Shown: one piece after another, positions 24,469 to 33,279 of the stretch
Layout of the letters: each line of letters opens with the position of its first letter
Position numbering within the stretch: position 1 is the first letter of the stretch
NCBI GenBank assembly: GCA_020692355.1
Contig: JAIMKP010000020.1
Location: 1-54,700, forward strand
Direction of reading: 5' to 3'
Length of the DNA stretch: 54,700 nt
DNA from: Desulfosporosinus sp.
GTDB lineage: Bacteria; Bacillota; Desulfitobacteriia; Desulfitobacteriales; Desulfitobacteriaceae
Position numbers and translations under genes: made by a program
Notes under the pieces: generated by a model
Databases searched by the model: none
Told to the model about the DNA's origin: nothing
What the model saw: only the letters and a program-made list of their open reading frames with translations

Positions 24469-25326
24469 ATGGGGAGAAGAGTTAATGTGACGGGAATTGC
24501 GGTTCTCGTCTTCTTTCTATTGCTAGGTATTCTGATAAGCATGCGTTTGACGGGGCTCGGACGGCAGTTTTTGAATCCGGTCGGGGGTGCTTTGCAGCGG
24601 GCTTTAAGTCCTGTGGAAAACGCCCTGCTTCAAGTTGGAACGCTCGTCAGAGATGATACACGAGCCTTCTGGAGCTTTGACGCCGTTCAAAAAGAAAATG
24701 CGGCCTTAAAAGGAAAAGTGGATCAGCTGACAGGAGACAATCTCAAACTCAAACAGCAGGTTCTGGCCGGGATGCGTTATGCGGAATTGGATCAGGGTGT
24801 ATTTCGCAGCCCGACCTTGGACAAGTTCAAGATGCTGGGTGCGACCATTATCAATCGTAATCCCACTGCGTGGTATCAGACGTTGACCATTAACCGGGGA
24901 AGCGATGATGGGATTCGTGTCGATGCACCTGTGATAGCTCATTTGGGCCTTGTGGGAAAGGTTATTGCCGTCACACCGAAAACGAGCGAAGTGCTACTGA
25001 TCACGGACGGGGAAGGTCAGGTCAGCGCCTTGGTGCGCGGAAGTTCTGGAGAAGGCACCTTTGGCATCGTCCAAGGGACCTACCAACGGGGCTCACGGCT
25101 GACCGCCAGCGGGCATCTGCAGATGCTCTTCCGCCGGGACGACAACGTCAATGCCGGGGATTTGGTGCTTACTTCGGGTTGGGGCGGGGTTTATCCGAAA
25201 GATATTCCCGTGGGCAAAGTCACGGAAGTCCAACTCGACAAATCCGGCTTATTAAAGACCGCGTACATCGAACCGTTGGTTAATTTTGATAACCTGGAAG
25301 AAGTCTATATTGTAAAAATGTCGTAG
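24469..25326 (+). CDS. mreC: MreC rod-shape protein
   Basis: This 285-aa bitopic protein has one transmembrane helix (about residues 7-25), a coiled coil (about 65-100; ENAALKGKVDQLTGDNLKLK) and the extracytoplasmic MreC beta-domains up to the end. It links MreB filaments to the peptidoglycan synthases PBP2 and RodA encoded downstream. It is followed by mreD after 10 nt. Length and domain order are standard. Confidence 0.95.
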   Translation: MGRRVNVTGIAVLVFFLLLGILISMRLTGLGRQFLNPVGGALQRALSPVENALLQVGTLVRDDTRAFWSFDAVQKENAALKGKVDQLTGDNLKLKQQVLAGMRYAELDQGVFRSPTLDKFKMLGATIINRNPTAWYQTLTINRGSDDGIRVDAPVIAHLGLVGKVIAVTPKTSEVLLITDGEGQVSALVRGSSGEGTFGIVQGTYQRGSRLTASGHLQMLFRRDDNVNAGDLVLTSGWGGVYPKDIPVGKVTEVQLDKSGLLKTAYIEPLVNFDNLEEVYIVKMS

Positions 25327-25336
25327 GTGAAATGAT

Positions 25337-25843
25337 ATGCGTTATGTCATTTTGGTATTCCTCTTGCTGTTAACATTAGTGCTACCAGGCACCCTCTTCC
25401 ACCTCTGGGCTTGGTCAGGGATCAAGCCTGATCTTGCCATGCTTTTTATCATTTATGTCGCGCTTCATGAGCCGAAGTGGACAGGAATTCTATGGGGCCT
25501 GGGAACAGGGCTTATCGAGGATTTTTACCTCGGTCATTACCTTGGCATGTACTCAGTGACGCTGACGCTGGTCGCTGCCCTGACGAGTTGGCTTGCTGGA
25601 CGTTGGTACCGGGAGAATTTCTCGCTCACCATGCTCCTCGTTTTCCTGGTCACCGCCGTCGGTCAGCTCATGGTTGGCTTCCTCGGCCTGGGTGCTGGAC
25701 TGAGCTGGTCTGCTTCCGATATCTTCCGCCTCGTTCTTGGCGTCTCCATCTACAACGCCCTGCTCGTCCCCGTCACCTACCCCTGGATCCACCGCTCCTT
25801 CCTCCACGGTTGGTTGAGGTATAGGCCGAAGTATGAACGCTGA
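25337..25843 (+). CDS. mreD: MreD rod-shape membrane protein
   Basis: This 168-aa, highly hydrophobic protein has five to six membrane segments and the MreD/YfhO-like pattern (PDLAMLFIIYVALHEPKWTGILWG near residue 32). It is assigned mainly from its place between mreC and PBP2. Codon choice in its second half is unusually C-rich compared with neighbours, but the frame is intact. Confidence 0.9.
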   Translation: MRYVILVFLLLLTLVLPGTLFHLWAWSGIKPDLAMLFIIYVALHEPKWTGILWGLGTGLIEDFYLGHYLGMYSVTLTLVAALTSWLAGRWYRENFSLTMLLVFLVTAVGQLMVGFLGLGAGLSWSASDIFRLVLGVSIYNALLVPVTYPWIHRSFLHGWLRYRPKYER

Positions 25844-25858
25844 TCGGAGGTGACCCTT

Positions 25859-27946
25859 TTGGACGACGAAGAGAAAGAACGCAAACCCTATGTGCAACGG
25901 CTTTGGGGTTTAGCGGTTGTGGTAACCGTAGTGTTTACTATCCTCAGCTTCAACCTTTGGCGCTTGCAGATCGCCATGGGCTCTTACTATGCGGCGATGG
26001 CCAAAGGAAATGTGATGCAAACGGTTCCGATTCAGCCTACGCGCGGGGATATCGTCGATCGGTCAGGGAAACTATTGGTGACGAGTGTTCCCGAGTTTGT
26101 CTTGACCCTGGACTGGCTCGGTCTTCAGGAGGCAAGCCAGACGAGTTGGAAGAATGTCGTCAAGCGCTTAGCCACGTTTGTTAAGCCCTATTGGCCGAAT
26201 ACCTCGGAATCCGTGGATCTGATTACAGAAGACATCTTGGCTATGATTCAAAATCACCAGTGGGAACGCTACCGTACGATGGCGATTCTCCCCAATGTCC
26301 CGCAAACACTTCAAGCTGTGGTCGCAGAACACCAAGAAGAGCTGCCAGGGGTGAGCGTCGAGGCCGTTCCCGTGCGTTCCTACCCAGAGCACACCTTGGC
26401 TGGGCAGATTCTTGGCTATGTACGCGAAATCAGCGACCCGGAAATTAAGGAATTTAACAAGGATCCTGATGCACAAAAAGCGGGTCTCGAGTATAAGCAA
26501 GGGGATTTGGTCGGCAAGGACGGGGTTGAGAAATCCTATGATTTCTGGCTCCACGGCAAGGAAGGGCAAGAACAGGTTGAAGTAGATAATAATGCCCGTC
26601 CCATTGCTAAGACGATGATACAAGCCCCTGAGCCCGGAAAAACCATACAATTGACGATCGATGCTAAGCTCCAGCAGGTGGTTGAGACTGAATTGGACAA
26701 TCAGATCCACAAAGCCCAGCAGACACATCCTGAGGCCCAGGCGGGAGCCGCCGTCGTCATCGATGTGCAGACGGGAAGGATTCTAGCCATGGCTTCCCGG
26801 CCGGCGATGGATCCGAATGACCTTACTGGCGTGATTTCAGATGATACGGCCACTCGCTATTTTAAGGGGAAAGCTGCGGCTTCACTCAACCGGGCACTTT
26901 CTGGGGTTTATCCTCCCGGTTCTACCTTTAAGATGCTCACCGCCATGGCTGCTTTGAAGGCTGGAGTGATCACGCCCAATGAGTATATTGATGATTCTAT
27001 GGCTTCTCTGGGGTCGGCGTCAGCCCAGATTCAGGGTTTTCCAGAGTGGGGGGGTTACTATTTCGGTAAAGTCGACCTTTACCGCGGGTTAGCGAAGTCT
27101 TCAGATATTTATTTTCAAGTCTTAGGCCGCCGGGTTTTCGACGCGGATCCTGAAATGGTTAAGCAGTTAGCGAATGAAACGGGGCTCGGCGTGTTATCTG
27201 GTGTAGATTTGCCGGGAGAGGTCAAGGGCATCGCTCCCTCTCCGGAATGGAAAAAGGCGTATTATCAGCCTTATTATGATGAGCAACGACAGAAGAAACT
27301 GGCGGCGATTGACAGCGATTATGCAGTCAAACTCGCTGGGGCTCCGGATCAGAAAACCAAGGATAAGCTGCAGAAGGAAAAAGACAGTAAAAAAAACCAA
27401 GTCGAGGTTTGGTATAAACAGATGCTCAGCCAGAACGTTGACTGGCATTTGTATGACAGCTTCAACAATGCGATTGGACAAGGGTATAATGCCTATACGC
27501 CTCTGCAATTGGCCAATTATGTAGCAACGATCGTCAATGGTGGTCAGCATTATCGGCCCTATATTGTGGACAAAATCATTGATCCGGTTTCGGGGAAAGT
27601 CGTGAAGCAGAATCAACCCAAGCTCTTGAGCACGCTTTCGGCATCTCCAGATGTCTTGAACCAGGTGAAATATGGAATGTCTAGGGTGATGACTGGAGAA
27701 GGAACAGCCGCCTTTCTCTTTGCTGATGTTCCGGAGTTTAGCGGGGGCGGTAAGACGGGAACCGCCCAAATTGGTTCCAAAGATACGATTTCCGGGGAAC
27801 TTTACAACGGCCTGTTTGTGGCCTTTGCCCCGTACGACAATCCGAAGATTGCCTTTGCAGGGGTCATAGAATATGGGAGCCACGGCGGAGATACGGCCGG
27901 CTATGTCGCTAAGGCCGCTTTTATGCAGTATTTTGGTTGGAAATAA
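25859..27946 (+). CDS. mrdA: Penicillin-binding protein 2 (elongasome transpeptidase)
   Basis: This class B PBP of about 695 aa crosslinks peptidoglycan during elongation with RodA. A single membrane anchor near residues 15-38 precedes the dimerisation domain (QPTRGDIVDRSGKLL). The transpeptidase domain has SxxK as STFK (about residue 354), SSD (about 414, as SxD in other PBP2s) and KTGT (about 632). An insertion of charged, Lys-rich sequence (about 470-520) sits between SSD and KTGT. TTG 25859 is the likely start, six bases after GGAGGTG; GTG 25850 lies inside that site. A terminator follows. Confidence 0.94.
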   Translation: MDDEEKERKPYVQRLWGLAVVVTVVFTILSFNLWRLQIAMGSYYAAMAKGNVMQTVPIQPTRGDIVDRSGKLLVTSVPEFVLTLDWLGLQEASQTSWKNVVKRLATFVKPYWPNTSESVDLITEDILAMIQNHQWERYRTMAILPNVPQTLQAVVAEHQEELPGVSVEAVPVRSYPEHTLAGQILGYVREISDPEIKEFNKDPDAQKAGLEYKQGDLVGKDGVEKSYDFWLHGKEGQEQVEVDNNARPIAKTMIQAPEPGKTIQLTIDAKLQQVVETELDNQIHKAQQTHPEAQAGAAVVIDVQTGRILAMASRPAMDPNDLTGVISDDTATRYFKGKAAASLNRALSGVYPPGSTFKMLTAMAALKAGVITPNEYIDDSMASLGSASAQIQGFPEWGGYYFGKVDLYRGLAKSSDIYFQVLGRRVFDADPEMVKQLANETGLGVLSGVDLPGEVKGIAPSPEWKKAYYQPYYDEQRQKKLAAIDSDYAVKLAGAPDQKTKDKLQKEKDSKKNQVEVWYKQMLSQNVDWHLYDSFNNAIGQGYNAYTPLQLANYVATIVNGGQHYRPYIVDKIIDPVSGKVVKQNQPKLLSTLSASPDVLNQVKYGMSRVMTGEGTAAFLFADVPEFSGGGKTGTAQIGSKDTISGELYNGLFVAFAPYDNPKIAFAGVIEYGSHGGDTAGYVAKAAFMQYFGWK

Positions 27947-27960
27947 GCGAATAGGGGTTG

Positions 27961-27992
27961 AAAAAACGGGGAAAATCGTCCTCGTTTTTTTT
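27961..27992 (+). terminator. Terminator after PBP2
   Basis: CGGGG (27967-27971) pairs with CCTCG (27980-27984, one wobble), extended by AAAAAA against TTTTTTTT. It ends the maf-to-PBP2 transcript. Confidence 0.85.
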
Positions 27993-28074
27993 GTTTGGAA
28001 AAAGGGAATTCCCCTAGTCCTGTAGAATTTATCTCATCAGCGTTCGAATACAGACAAGCACTGGAGGACTGGAC

Positions 28075-28746
28075 TTGACCCGGACAGAACATCTTTCGAT
28101 TAAAGGAACTCGTGACGGACTCGTGCTTTATTTGGATCCCAACGTAGAATTTCAGATCGTGCTCGATGAGTTGAAACACTATCTTGGTGAGTCTTCCCAG
28201 TTCTTGCAAGGTGCTACCGTACGTTGCTACGCGGGGGAGCGGGGGTATAATGCCGAGGAACTCCAGGCTCTGACCAGCACCTTGGCGTCGTACAACTTAG
28301 AACTCTCTGGCTGGCTCAAAGCGGCAGAGGTGTACGGAAAAACTACTCGCCCGAGTGACGTTGAGCGGGAAAAAGGCGATGAAAGCATGGCCGAAGGGAA
28401 CTGCCTTTTCATTGATCGTACGCTGCGTTCAGGCAACAGTGTGCAGTATGAAGGGCATGTGGTTGTTCTGGGTGATGTGAATCCGGGGGCGGAAATCATC
28501 TCGACCGGAAATATCGTGGTTCTCGGGGCTTTGCGAGGAGTGGCTCATGCGGGGGCGTCCGGGAATCGCTTGGCCACGGTCAGTGCTTATCACCTGATTC
28601 CGACTCAACTGAGAATCGCGGATTTGCTAACCCGCGCTCCTGACGGAGAGGACACATGGCGGGGACCAGAAATCGCTCGGGTTAAAGAGGGTCAGCTCAT
28701 TGTTGAAGGGTTGGCAGGAATGACGTGGAAAGGTTCGTTAAGATAA
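28075..28746 (+). CDS. minC: MinC septum-site inhibitor
   Basis: This 223-aa inhibitor of FtsZ assembly has an N-terminal alpha/beta domain (residues 1-100) and a C-terminal beta-helix (about 112-215) with the conserved RSGNSVQYEGHVVVLGDVNPG pattern. It begins with TTG at 28075, eight bases after GGAGGA, with no competing ATG. minD starts 13 nt after its stop and minE follows, so the Min oscillation set is complete, which in Firmicutes is a Clostridia rather than Bacillus trait. Confidence 0.95.
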   Translation: MTRTEHLSIKGTRDGLVLYLDPNVEFQIVLDELKHYLGESSQFLQGATVRCYAGERGYNAEELQALTSTLASYNLELSGWLKAAEVYGKTTRPSDVEREKGDESMAEGNCLFIDRTLRSGNSVQYEGHVVVLGDVNPGAEIISTGNIVVLGALRGVAHAGASGNRLATVSAYHLIPTQLRIADLLTRAPDGEDTWRGPEIARVKEGQLIVEGLAGMTWKGSLR

Positions 28747-28759
28747 GGGAGGCGTAATT

Positions 28760-29554
28760 ATGGGTGAAGTAATCGTAGTGACCTCAGGGAAAGGTGGTGT
28801 CGGCAAAACCACTACTTCGGCAAATCTGGGTACAGGGCTTGCTGTTGCCGGCCATAAAGTCGTATTAGTGGATACAGATATCGGGCTGCGCAATTTGGAT
28901 GTGGTTATGGGCCTGGAAAACCGGATCGTTTATGACATTGTGGATGTCACGAGCGGCAACTGTCGGCTCCGCCAAGCCTTAATCAAGGACAAGCGTTTTG
29001 AAAACCTCTTCTTACTGCCGGCTGCTCAGACGAAGGACAAAAACGCGGTCACTCCGGAGCAGATGCGGGAGCTGGCCGCGGAACTGAAGCAGGAATTTGA
29101 TTATGCCATCATCGACTGCCCGGCTGGGATTGAACAAGGCTTTAAGAATGCGATAGCGGGTGCGGATCGGGCGGTTGTGGTCACAACCCCGGAAATGAGT
29201 GCCGTGCGCGATGCGGATCGGATTATCGGGCTTTTGGAAGCAGCAGAACTCAGTAATCCGAAGCTGATTATTAACCGTATTCGGCCCCAAATGGTTAAGC
29301 GCGGGGATATGATGGATATGGCAGATATTCTTGACATTTTGGCGATCGAGCTTCTGGGTGTGGTTCCGGAAGACGAGAGCATCATTATTTCGACGAACAA
29401 AGGTGAACCAGCGGTCATGGATCATAATGCAAAAGCAGGGGAGGCTTACCGCCGGATAACTCGCAGAATTCGCGGCGAACAAGTTGCCCTCATGAATCTT
29501 GATGTGCCTGAAGGACTCATGGACAAGCTGAGGAAACTCGTCGGCCTTCGGTAA
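28760..29554 (+). CDS. minD: MinD ATPase
   Basis: This 264-aa deviant Walker ATPase recruits MinC to the membrane. The Walker A variant KGGVGKTT (residues 10-17), DTDIGLRNLDVV and the VTTPEMSAVRDADR region are present. The C-terminal DKLRKLVG is the amphipathic membrane-targeting helix. It is followed by minE after 23 nt. Confidence 0.97.
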   Translation: MGEVIVVTSGKGGVGKTTTSANLGTGLAVAGHKVVLVDTDIGLRNLDVVMGLENRIVYDIVDVTSGNCRLRQALIKDKRFENLFLLPAAQTKDKNAVTPEQMRELAAELKQEFDYAIIDCPAGIEQGFKNAIAGADRAVVVTTPEMSAVRDADRIIGLLEAAELSNPKLIINRIRPQMVKRGDMMDMADILDILAIELLGVVPEDESIIISTNKGEPAVMDHNAKAGEAYRRITRRIRGEQVALMNLDVPEGLMDKLRKLVGLR

Positions 29555-29577
29555 ATGCTCGTTGAGGAGGGAAAGAC

Positions 29578-29862
29578 ATGTCCTTATTAGAGTTTGTTAA
29601 CCGGATGCTGGGCAAGGAGAGCACCTCAAGTAAAAATATTGCGAAAGAGCGCTTGCGCCTTGTTCTCGTGCATGATCGGGCGAGCATTTCACCGCAAATG
29701 CTCAACAAGCTTAAAGAAGATCTGATCAAGGTGATCTCTAATTATATGGATATTGATGAAGACTCCATGGAGGTTAACTTAAGTCAGGACGATCGGGAAG
29801 TCGCACTCGTGGCGAATATTCCTGTGATGAAAATGAAAAGGGATTATAGTGCCAAAGGATAG
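29578..29862 (+). CDS. minE: MinE topological specificity factor
   Basis: This 94-aa protein stimulates MinD ATPase activity and drives pole-to-pole oscillation. The N-terminal anti-MinCD segment (AKERLRLVLVHDRASISPQM, about residues 22-41) and the C-terminal dimerisation half (MEVNLSQDDREVALVANIPV) are clear. GAGGAGGG precedes the ATG, and a strong terminator lies 18 nt after the stop. Confidence 0.95.
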   Translation: MSLLEFVNRMLGKESTSSKNIAKERLRLVLVHDRASISPQMLNKLKEDLIKVISNYMDIDEDSMEVNLSQDDREVALVANIPVMKMKRDYSAKG

Positions 29863-29880
29863 ATGGTGGATAAAATATCA

Positions 29881-29911
29881 AGCAGGAACAACCCATGTTC
29901 CTGCTTATTTT
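29881..29911 (+). terminator. Terminator after minCDE
   Basis: AGCAGGAACA (29881-29890), loop ACCCA, TGTTCCTGCT (29896-29905), then TTATTTT. Confidence 0.9.
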
Positions 29912-29919
29912 ACACGATG

Positions 29920-29928
29920 TGATATAAT
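29920..29928 (+). promoter_or_regulatory. Extended -10 promoter of rodA
   Basis: TGATATAAT is a perfect extended -10 (TGN + TATAAT at 29923-29928), 37 nt before the rodA start. The -35 region overlaps the preceding terminator and is weak, which an extended -10 would tolerate. Confidence 0.6.
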
Positions 29929-29964
29929 AATCTGAGCGTACAAGCATTCAGGGGGTAAGGTGCA

Positions 29965-31095
29965 TTGGACAAGCGAATGCTGAGGAACTTAGATTTTCTA
30001 TTCATCCTGTTTTTCTTATTGTTATTGGGAGCAAGCTTGCTCATTTTGAGCACGGCTTCTCTTAATGTGGATAAGGTCAATCCTTATCATTATGTTGAAC
30101 TGCAAGCAAGGTGGATTTTGAGTGGCTTAGTGTTGCTGAGCGTGGTGGCCTTGTTTGATTACCAAAAGCTGAGGAAAATGAGCTGGGTGATCTACGGAAT
30201 CAACCTGTTGTTCCTCATCGCCGTGTTCTTTGTTGGCTCATCGGCCAAAGGGGCGCAGCGCTGGATTCCTGTGACTTCCGGTTTTGCCATCCAACCTTCT
30301 GAATTTGCTAAGATTTTGATCATCGTAACGCTGGCCGATTTTTTAGCGAAACGGCAGGGACGGCTGAATCGCTTCCGCGATTTTATCCCACCCATCCTGT
30401 TTGTTGGCGTACCCATGCTGCTCATCTTTATGCAGCCGGACTTAGGAACATCTATGGTTTTGGCTGCGATCTTGATCGGTATGATGTATGTCGCCGGAGC
30501 GAATCCCTGGAAACTTACAGTCCTTCTCTTGGCTGGAGCGGCGATCGTCGGCGTGGCTCTCTGGCTGCATTTTGCGCACGGTGTGCCTTTGCCCATGAAA
30601 GATTATCAGCTGAAACGCTTAACGATCTTTATGGATCCGGCAGCTGATTTAGCGGGGGACGGCTGGCATATTATTCAGTCCATGTGGGCGATCGGGTCAG
30701 GCGGCCTTTGGGGAAAAGGATATCGTATGGGGACGCAAGGACGGTTTAATTTCCTGCCTGAGCATCATACGGACTTTATTTTCTCGGTTATTGGTGAGGA
30801 GTTCGGTTTTATTGGAGCGGTCACGCTATTGTTTTTTTTCTTGATCTTTATCGTTCGGGCGATTAACATTGCCAGTAAGTCGAGGGATCTCTTCGGCATG
30901 CTCATTGCTTCAGGCATTGTGGCGATGTTTACGTTTCATATCCTGGTCAATGTGGGGATGACTTCAGGGATTATGCCGGTGACGGGGATCCCGCTACCTC
31001 TGATCAGTTATGGAGGAAGCACCATGTGGTCGAATATGCTCTCCGTTGGGCTTTTGCTCAGTGTGAATTTGAGGCGACGAAGGTTGATGTTCTGA
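29965..31095 (+). CDS. rodA: RodA-type SEDS peptidoglycan glycosyltransferase
   Basis: This 376-aa SEDS-family polymerase has about ten membrane segments and family motifs GSSAKGAQRWIP (about residue 91), QPSEFAKI (about 110) and VTGIPLPLISYGGS (about 339). It should polymerise glycan strands in partnership with the PBP2 encoded upstream. The TTG at 29965 follows GGGGGTAAGG. SpoVE and FtsW are close paralogues; the gene neighbourhood favours RodA. Confidence 0.92.
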   Translation: MDKRMLRNLDFLFILFFLLLLGASLLILSTASLNVDKVNPYHYVELQARWILSGLVLLSVVALFDYQKLRKMSWVIYGINLLFLIAVFFVGSSAKGAQRWIPVTSGFAIQPSEFAKILIIVTLADFLAKRQGRLNRFRDFIPPILFVGVPMLLIFMQPDLGTSMVLAAILIGMMYVAGANPWKLTVLLLAGAAIVGVALWLHFAHGVPLPMKDYQLKRLTIFMDPAADLAGDGWHIIQSMWAIGSGGLWGKGYRMGTQGRFNFLPEHHTDFIFSVIGEEFGFIGAVTLLFFFLIFIVRAINIASKSRDLFGMLIASGIVAMFTFHILVNVGMTSGIMPVTGIPLPLISYGGSTMWSNMLSVGLLLSVNLRRRRLMF

Positions 31096-31120
31096 GACAG
31101 CGGGGACGGTTCTTCTTGTC
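31096..31120. repeat. Hairpin repeat with AGAACCGTCCCC core (copy 5, inverted)
   Basis: GACA (31096-31099) and TGTC (31117-31120) flank GGGGACGGTTCT (31102-31113), the reverse complement of the core seen elsewhere. It begins one base after the rodA stop. Confidence 0.65.
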
Positions 31121-31140
31121 GCGCCTCCCGTGTCATACCT

Positions 31141-31184
31141 CGAATCTCGAACTTCGAACCTCGATTTCGGGGTTCTTTTTTTTT
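31141..31184 (+). terminator. Heptad-repeat array that also forms the rodA terminator
   Basis: Four 7-nt units (CGAATCT, CGAACTT, CGAACCT, CGATTTC; 31141-31168) run into a hairpin: GAACCTCG (31156-31163) pairs with CGGGGTTC (31168-31175, one wobble), followed by nine T. Repeat and terminator are thus the same DNA. Confidence 0.82.
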
Positions 31185-31254
31185 GTCCTCCCTCATAGAT
31201 TTTTATCGGGATGTACGAGCCTTGTTGAGTTTTGGGTGAAGTGAGGGAGCGGAT

Positions 31255-32034
31255 ATGAACCCGTATGAGCGCTGGGATGACTGGGAATGGGAGAAGGCGG
31301 TCCAGGAAGTGGGCCACGGGCGTGAGGGAGACATGAACCCACCGTGGAAATTAAAGCGTGCCCGCACTCAGATGAAGCAGGGGTGGGGGAGTTTCCTTAA
31401 CCAATGGTCGAGTGGGCAGAGGAAAACTGTAATGGCGGCCCTTGTTTTCTTAACGGTTTTTGCGAGTTCAACAGGGGGGGATGTCCTGTCACGAGGGATA
31501 CATCGCTTTTATCAGACCGCGATGACGAGCGGGGATTACTATCCGGCTTTGACCACGATGGCGAAAGGGGCTATGGGATTGGGCGGAGTAACCGGCAAAG
31601 GCTTACCGGTCGATGCGAAAATGCAGGGAAAGTTTCAGCCACCCCTGTCTGGTCCGGTGGTGGCCGGTTTTGGTCAAGTAGCGAATGACGGTAAGGGGAC
31701 GGTCCACCAGGGAATTGATGTGGGAAGTACCTTGGGGACACCGGTGGTTTCGCCGTTTCGGGGAATCGTCGTAGCAACAGGGGTTGATCCCCAGATGGGG
31801 AATTTCATCAAGCTCGATTTCGGGGACGGCTGGAGCGCAGTGCTCGGAAACTTAGGTGATGTGCCAATTGCCAAAGGGCAGAAAGTGGAGCAGGGGGAGA
31901 TTGTGGGTACCGTCGGGCTTTCAGCACCATTGAAACAGCCGTGGCTCCATTTTGAACTGCGTAAAAACGATAAGCCGCTAAATCCGCTGCCATACCTGAT
32001 CCCGCCCACAAAAGAAGGAGCAAAAAAACCCTGA
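31255..32034 (+). CDS. SpoIVFA-like M23/LytM-domain membrane protein
   Basis: This 259-aa protein has a basic N-terminus, one membrane segment (about residues 58-77) and a C-terminal LytM/M23 domain (about 140-250). The first metal motif HQGIDVG (about residue 152) is present, but the second reads PWLHFELR where active LytM enzymes have HxH, so the first His is replaced by Trp. That points to an inactive, regulatory domain, as in SpoIVFA, which holds the SpoIVFB protease in check. The SpoIVFB gene follows after 123 nt. Confidence 0.8.
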   Translation: MNPYERWDDWEWEKAVQEVGHGREGDMNPPWKLKRARTQMKQGWGSFLNQWSSGQRKTVMAALVFLTVFASSTGGDVLSRGIHRFYQTAMTSGDYYPALTTMAKGAMGLGGVTGKGLPVDAKMQGKFQPPLSGPVVAGFGQVANDGKGTVHQGIDVGSTLGTPVVSPFRGIVVATGVDPQMGNFIKLDFGDGWSAVLGNLGDVPIAKGQKVEQGEIVGTVGLSAPLKQPWLHFELRKNDKPLNPLPYLIPPTKEGAKKP

Positions 32035-32157
32035 ACATGCTTCGCTAAGTTATGAGTTTACGCAATGAAGTGCTCGGGGGGATTCCCATGTCGTACAGTG
32101 AACCCTGAGTGATGTTTGCGCTAGGCGAACCGCTTCGGGTGATGGGGGTGATAGACC

Positions 32158-33033
32158 GTGCAGCTTGGGAAGATTGCGGGGATCAGCCTACGGGTACACC
32201 CCGCGTTTCTGGTGGTCCTGGGGATTTATGCGGGCCTGGGTCTTGGTGCCCAGGCCATTCTCGTCTTTACCCTGGTGATGGGGCATGAACTCGTTCATCT
32301 CTTGGCTGCGAAGGCTTACGGATTCAAGGTGTCGGGCCTTGAGATCTTTCCCTTGGGAGGGGTGGCATACTGCGATGGTCTCTTTGAAGGACGCAAAGTT
32401 GAGGAGAGTTTGATGGCTTTGGCAGGCCCCTTATTTAATGTGGTGCTTTTATTTCTGGCGGAGGGATTGCGTTGGCAGGGGTTCTGGAACGGAAGCTTCT
32501 CGGAAGACTTTGTACGTTATAATTTCTGGTTGGCGGCATTCAATCTGATTCCGGTGCTCCCGCTTGACGGGGGCCGGGTGGTACGGGCACTGTTTTCCGG
32601 AGTGTTTGGTTTCGTCCGGGTGACAAAAGGATTGGCCTGGGCGGGAAGGTGGCTGGGAATCGCTCTCATCGTTTTTGCCCTCACCACCTGGCTGAAAAAT
32701 GGTTTACAGGAGGGTACATTATTTTTGATCATCCTGGCCGGGTTCTTTTGGCTTGCAGGAGGGAAGGAAATTGCCTCCGCTCGGGTCACATTTTTACGCC
32801 AACTCACCCAGAAGAAAGAGGAACTAATGCGTAAAGGGCTAATGCCGAGTCACTGGTTGACCGTGCACAGAGAAACTCCCGTGATTCGGATTGTCGAGGA
32901 ACTGACTGCGGATCGCTACACATTCATTGCGCTCACGGATGATTTAGACGGGTTGGGGCAGACCTTCTCAGAAACACAGGTGTTAGATGGAATGATGCGA
33001 GAGGGAATTAGTTACCCAGTGGGCAAGCTATAG
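32158..33033 (+). CDS. spoIVFB: SpoIVFB-type M50 intramembrane metalloprotease
   Basis: This 291-aa site-2-protease relative has the zinc motif HELVH (about residue 43) in a membrane helix and the third ligand in LPLDGGRV (about residue 138); four to six membrane segments are visible. The C-terminal part (about 205-291) is soluble. In Bacillus, SpoIVFB cleaves pro-sigma-K in the mother cell. A GTG start at 32158 follows GGGGGTGAT. A vegetative substrate is possible because the genes sit in a shape/ribosome block rather than in a sporulation operon. Confidence 0.87.
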   Translation: MQLGKIAGISLRVHPAFLVVLGIYAGLGLGAQAILVFTLVMGHELVHLLAAKAYGFKVSGLEIFPLGGVAYCDGLFEGRKVEESLMALAGPLFNVVLLFLAEGLRWQGFWNGSFSEDFVRYNFWLAAFNLIPVLPLDGGRVVRALFSGVFGFVRVTKGLAWAGRWLGIALIVFALTTWLKNGLQEGTLFLIILAGFFWLAGGKEIASARVTFLRQLTQKKEELMRKGLMPSHWLTVHRETPVIRIVEELTADRYTFIALTDDLDGLGQTFSETQVLDGMMREGISYPVGKL

Positions 33034-33118
33034 TGAGGTTCGAGATTTGACGTCGAAGTCGTTCGCTCGTTGTTGAATCCCCAAACTTCATGGATGATAA
33101 GAACCTTGCGCCTTGGTG

Positions 33119-33250
33119 TTTGGGGCACAAGTCTTTGGGCCAGCTTGATAAGGGGGAAGCAGCAGAACCGTCCCCTTGCTTCCTTTTTGGGGCACAAGTC
33201 TTTGGGCCAGCTTGATAAGGGGGAAGCAGCAGAACCGTCCCCTTGCTTCC
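33119..33250. repeat. 65-bp perfect direct repeat containing two core hairpins (copies 3 and 4)
   Basis: Positions 33119-33183 and 33186-33250 are identical, separated by TT. Each contains arms GGAAGC/GCTTCC around the AGAACCGTCCCC core (33155-33183 and 33222-33250). An extra CCTTGCTTCC follows at 33251-33260, hinting at slippage. The whole gap 33034-33356 holds no gene. Confidence 0.9.
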
Positions 33251-33279
33251 CCTTGCTTCCTTCGGGAATGCGCGGCTAC

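Noticed and set aside
25477-25897. Open frames on both strands overlapping mreD
   Set aside because: mreD matches its family and position; the others arise from its C-rich codon usage.
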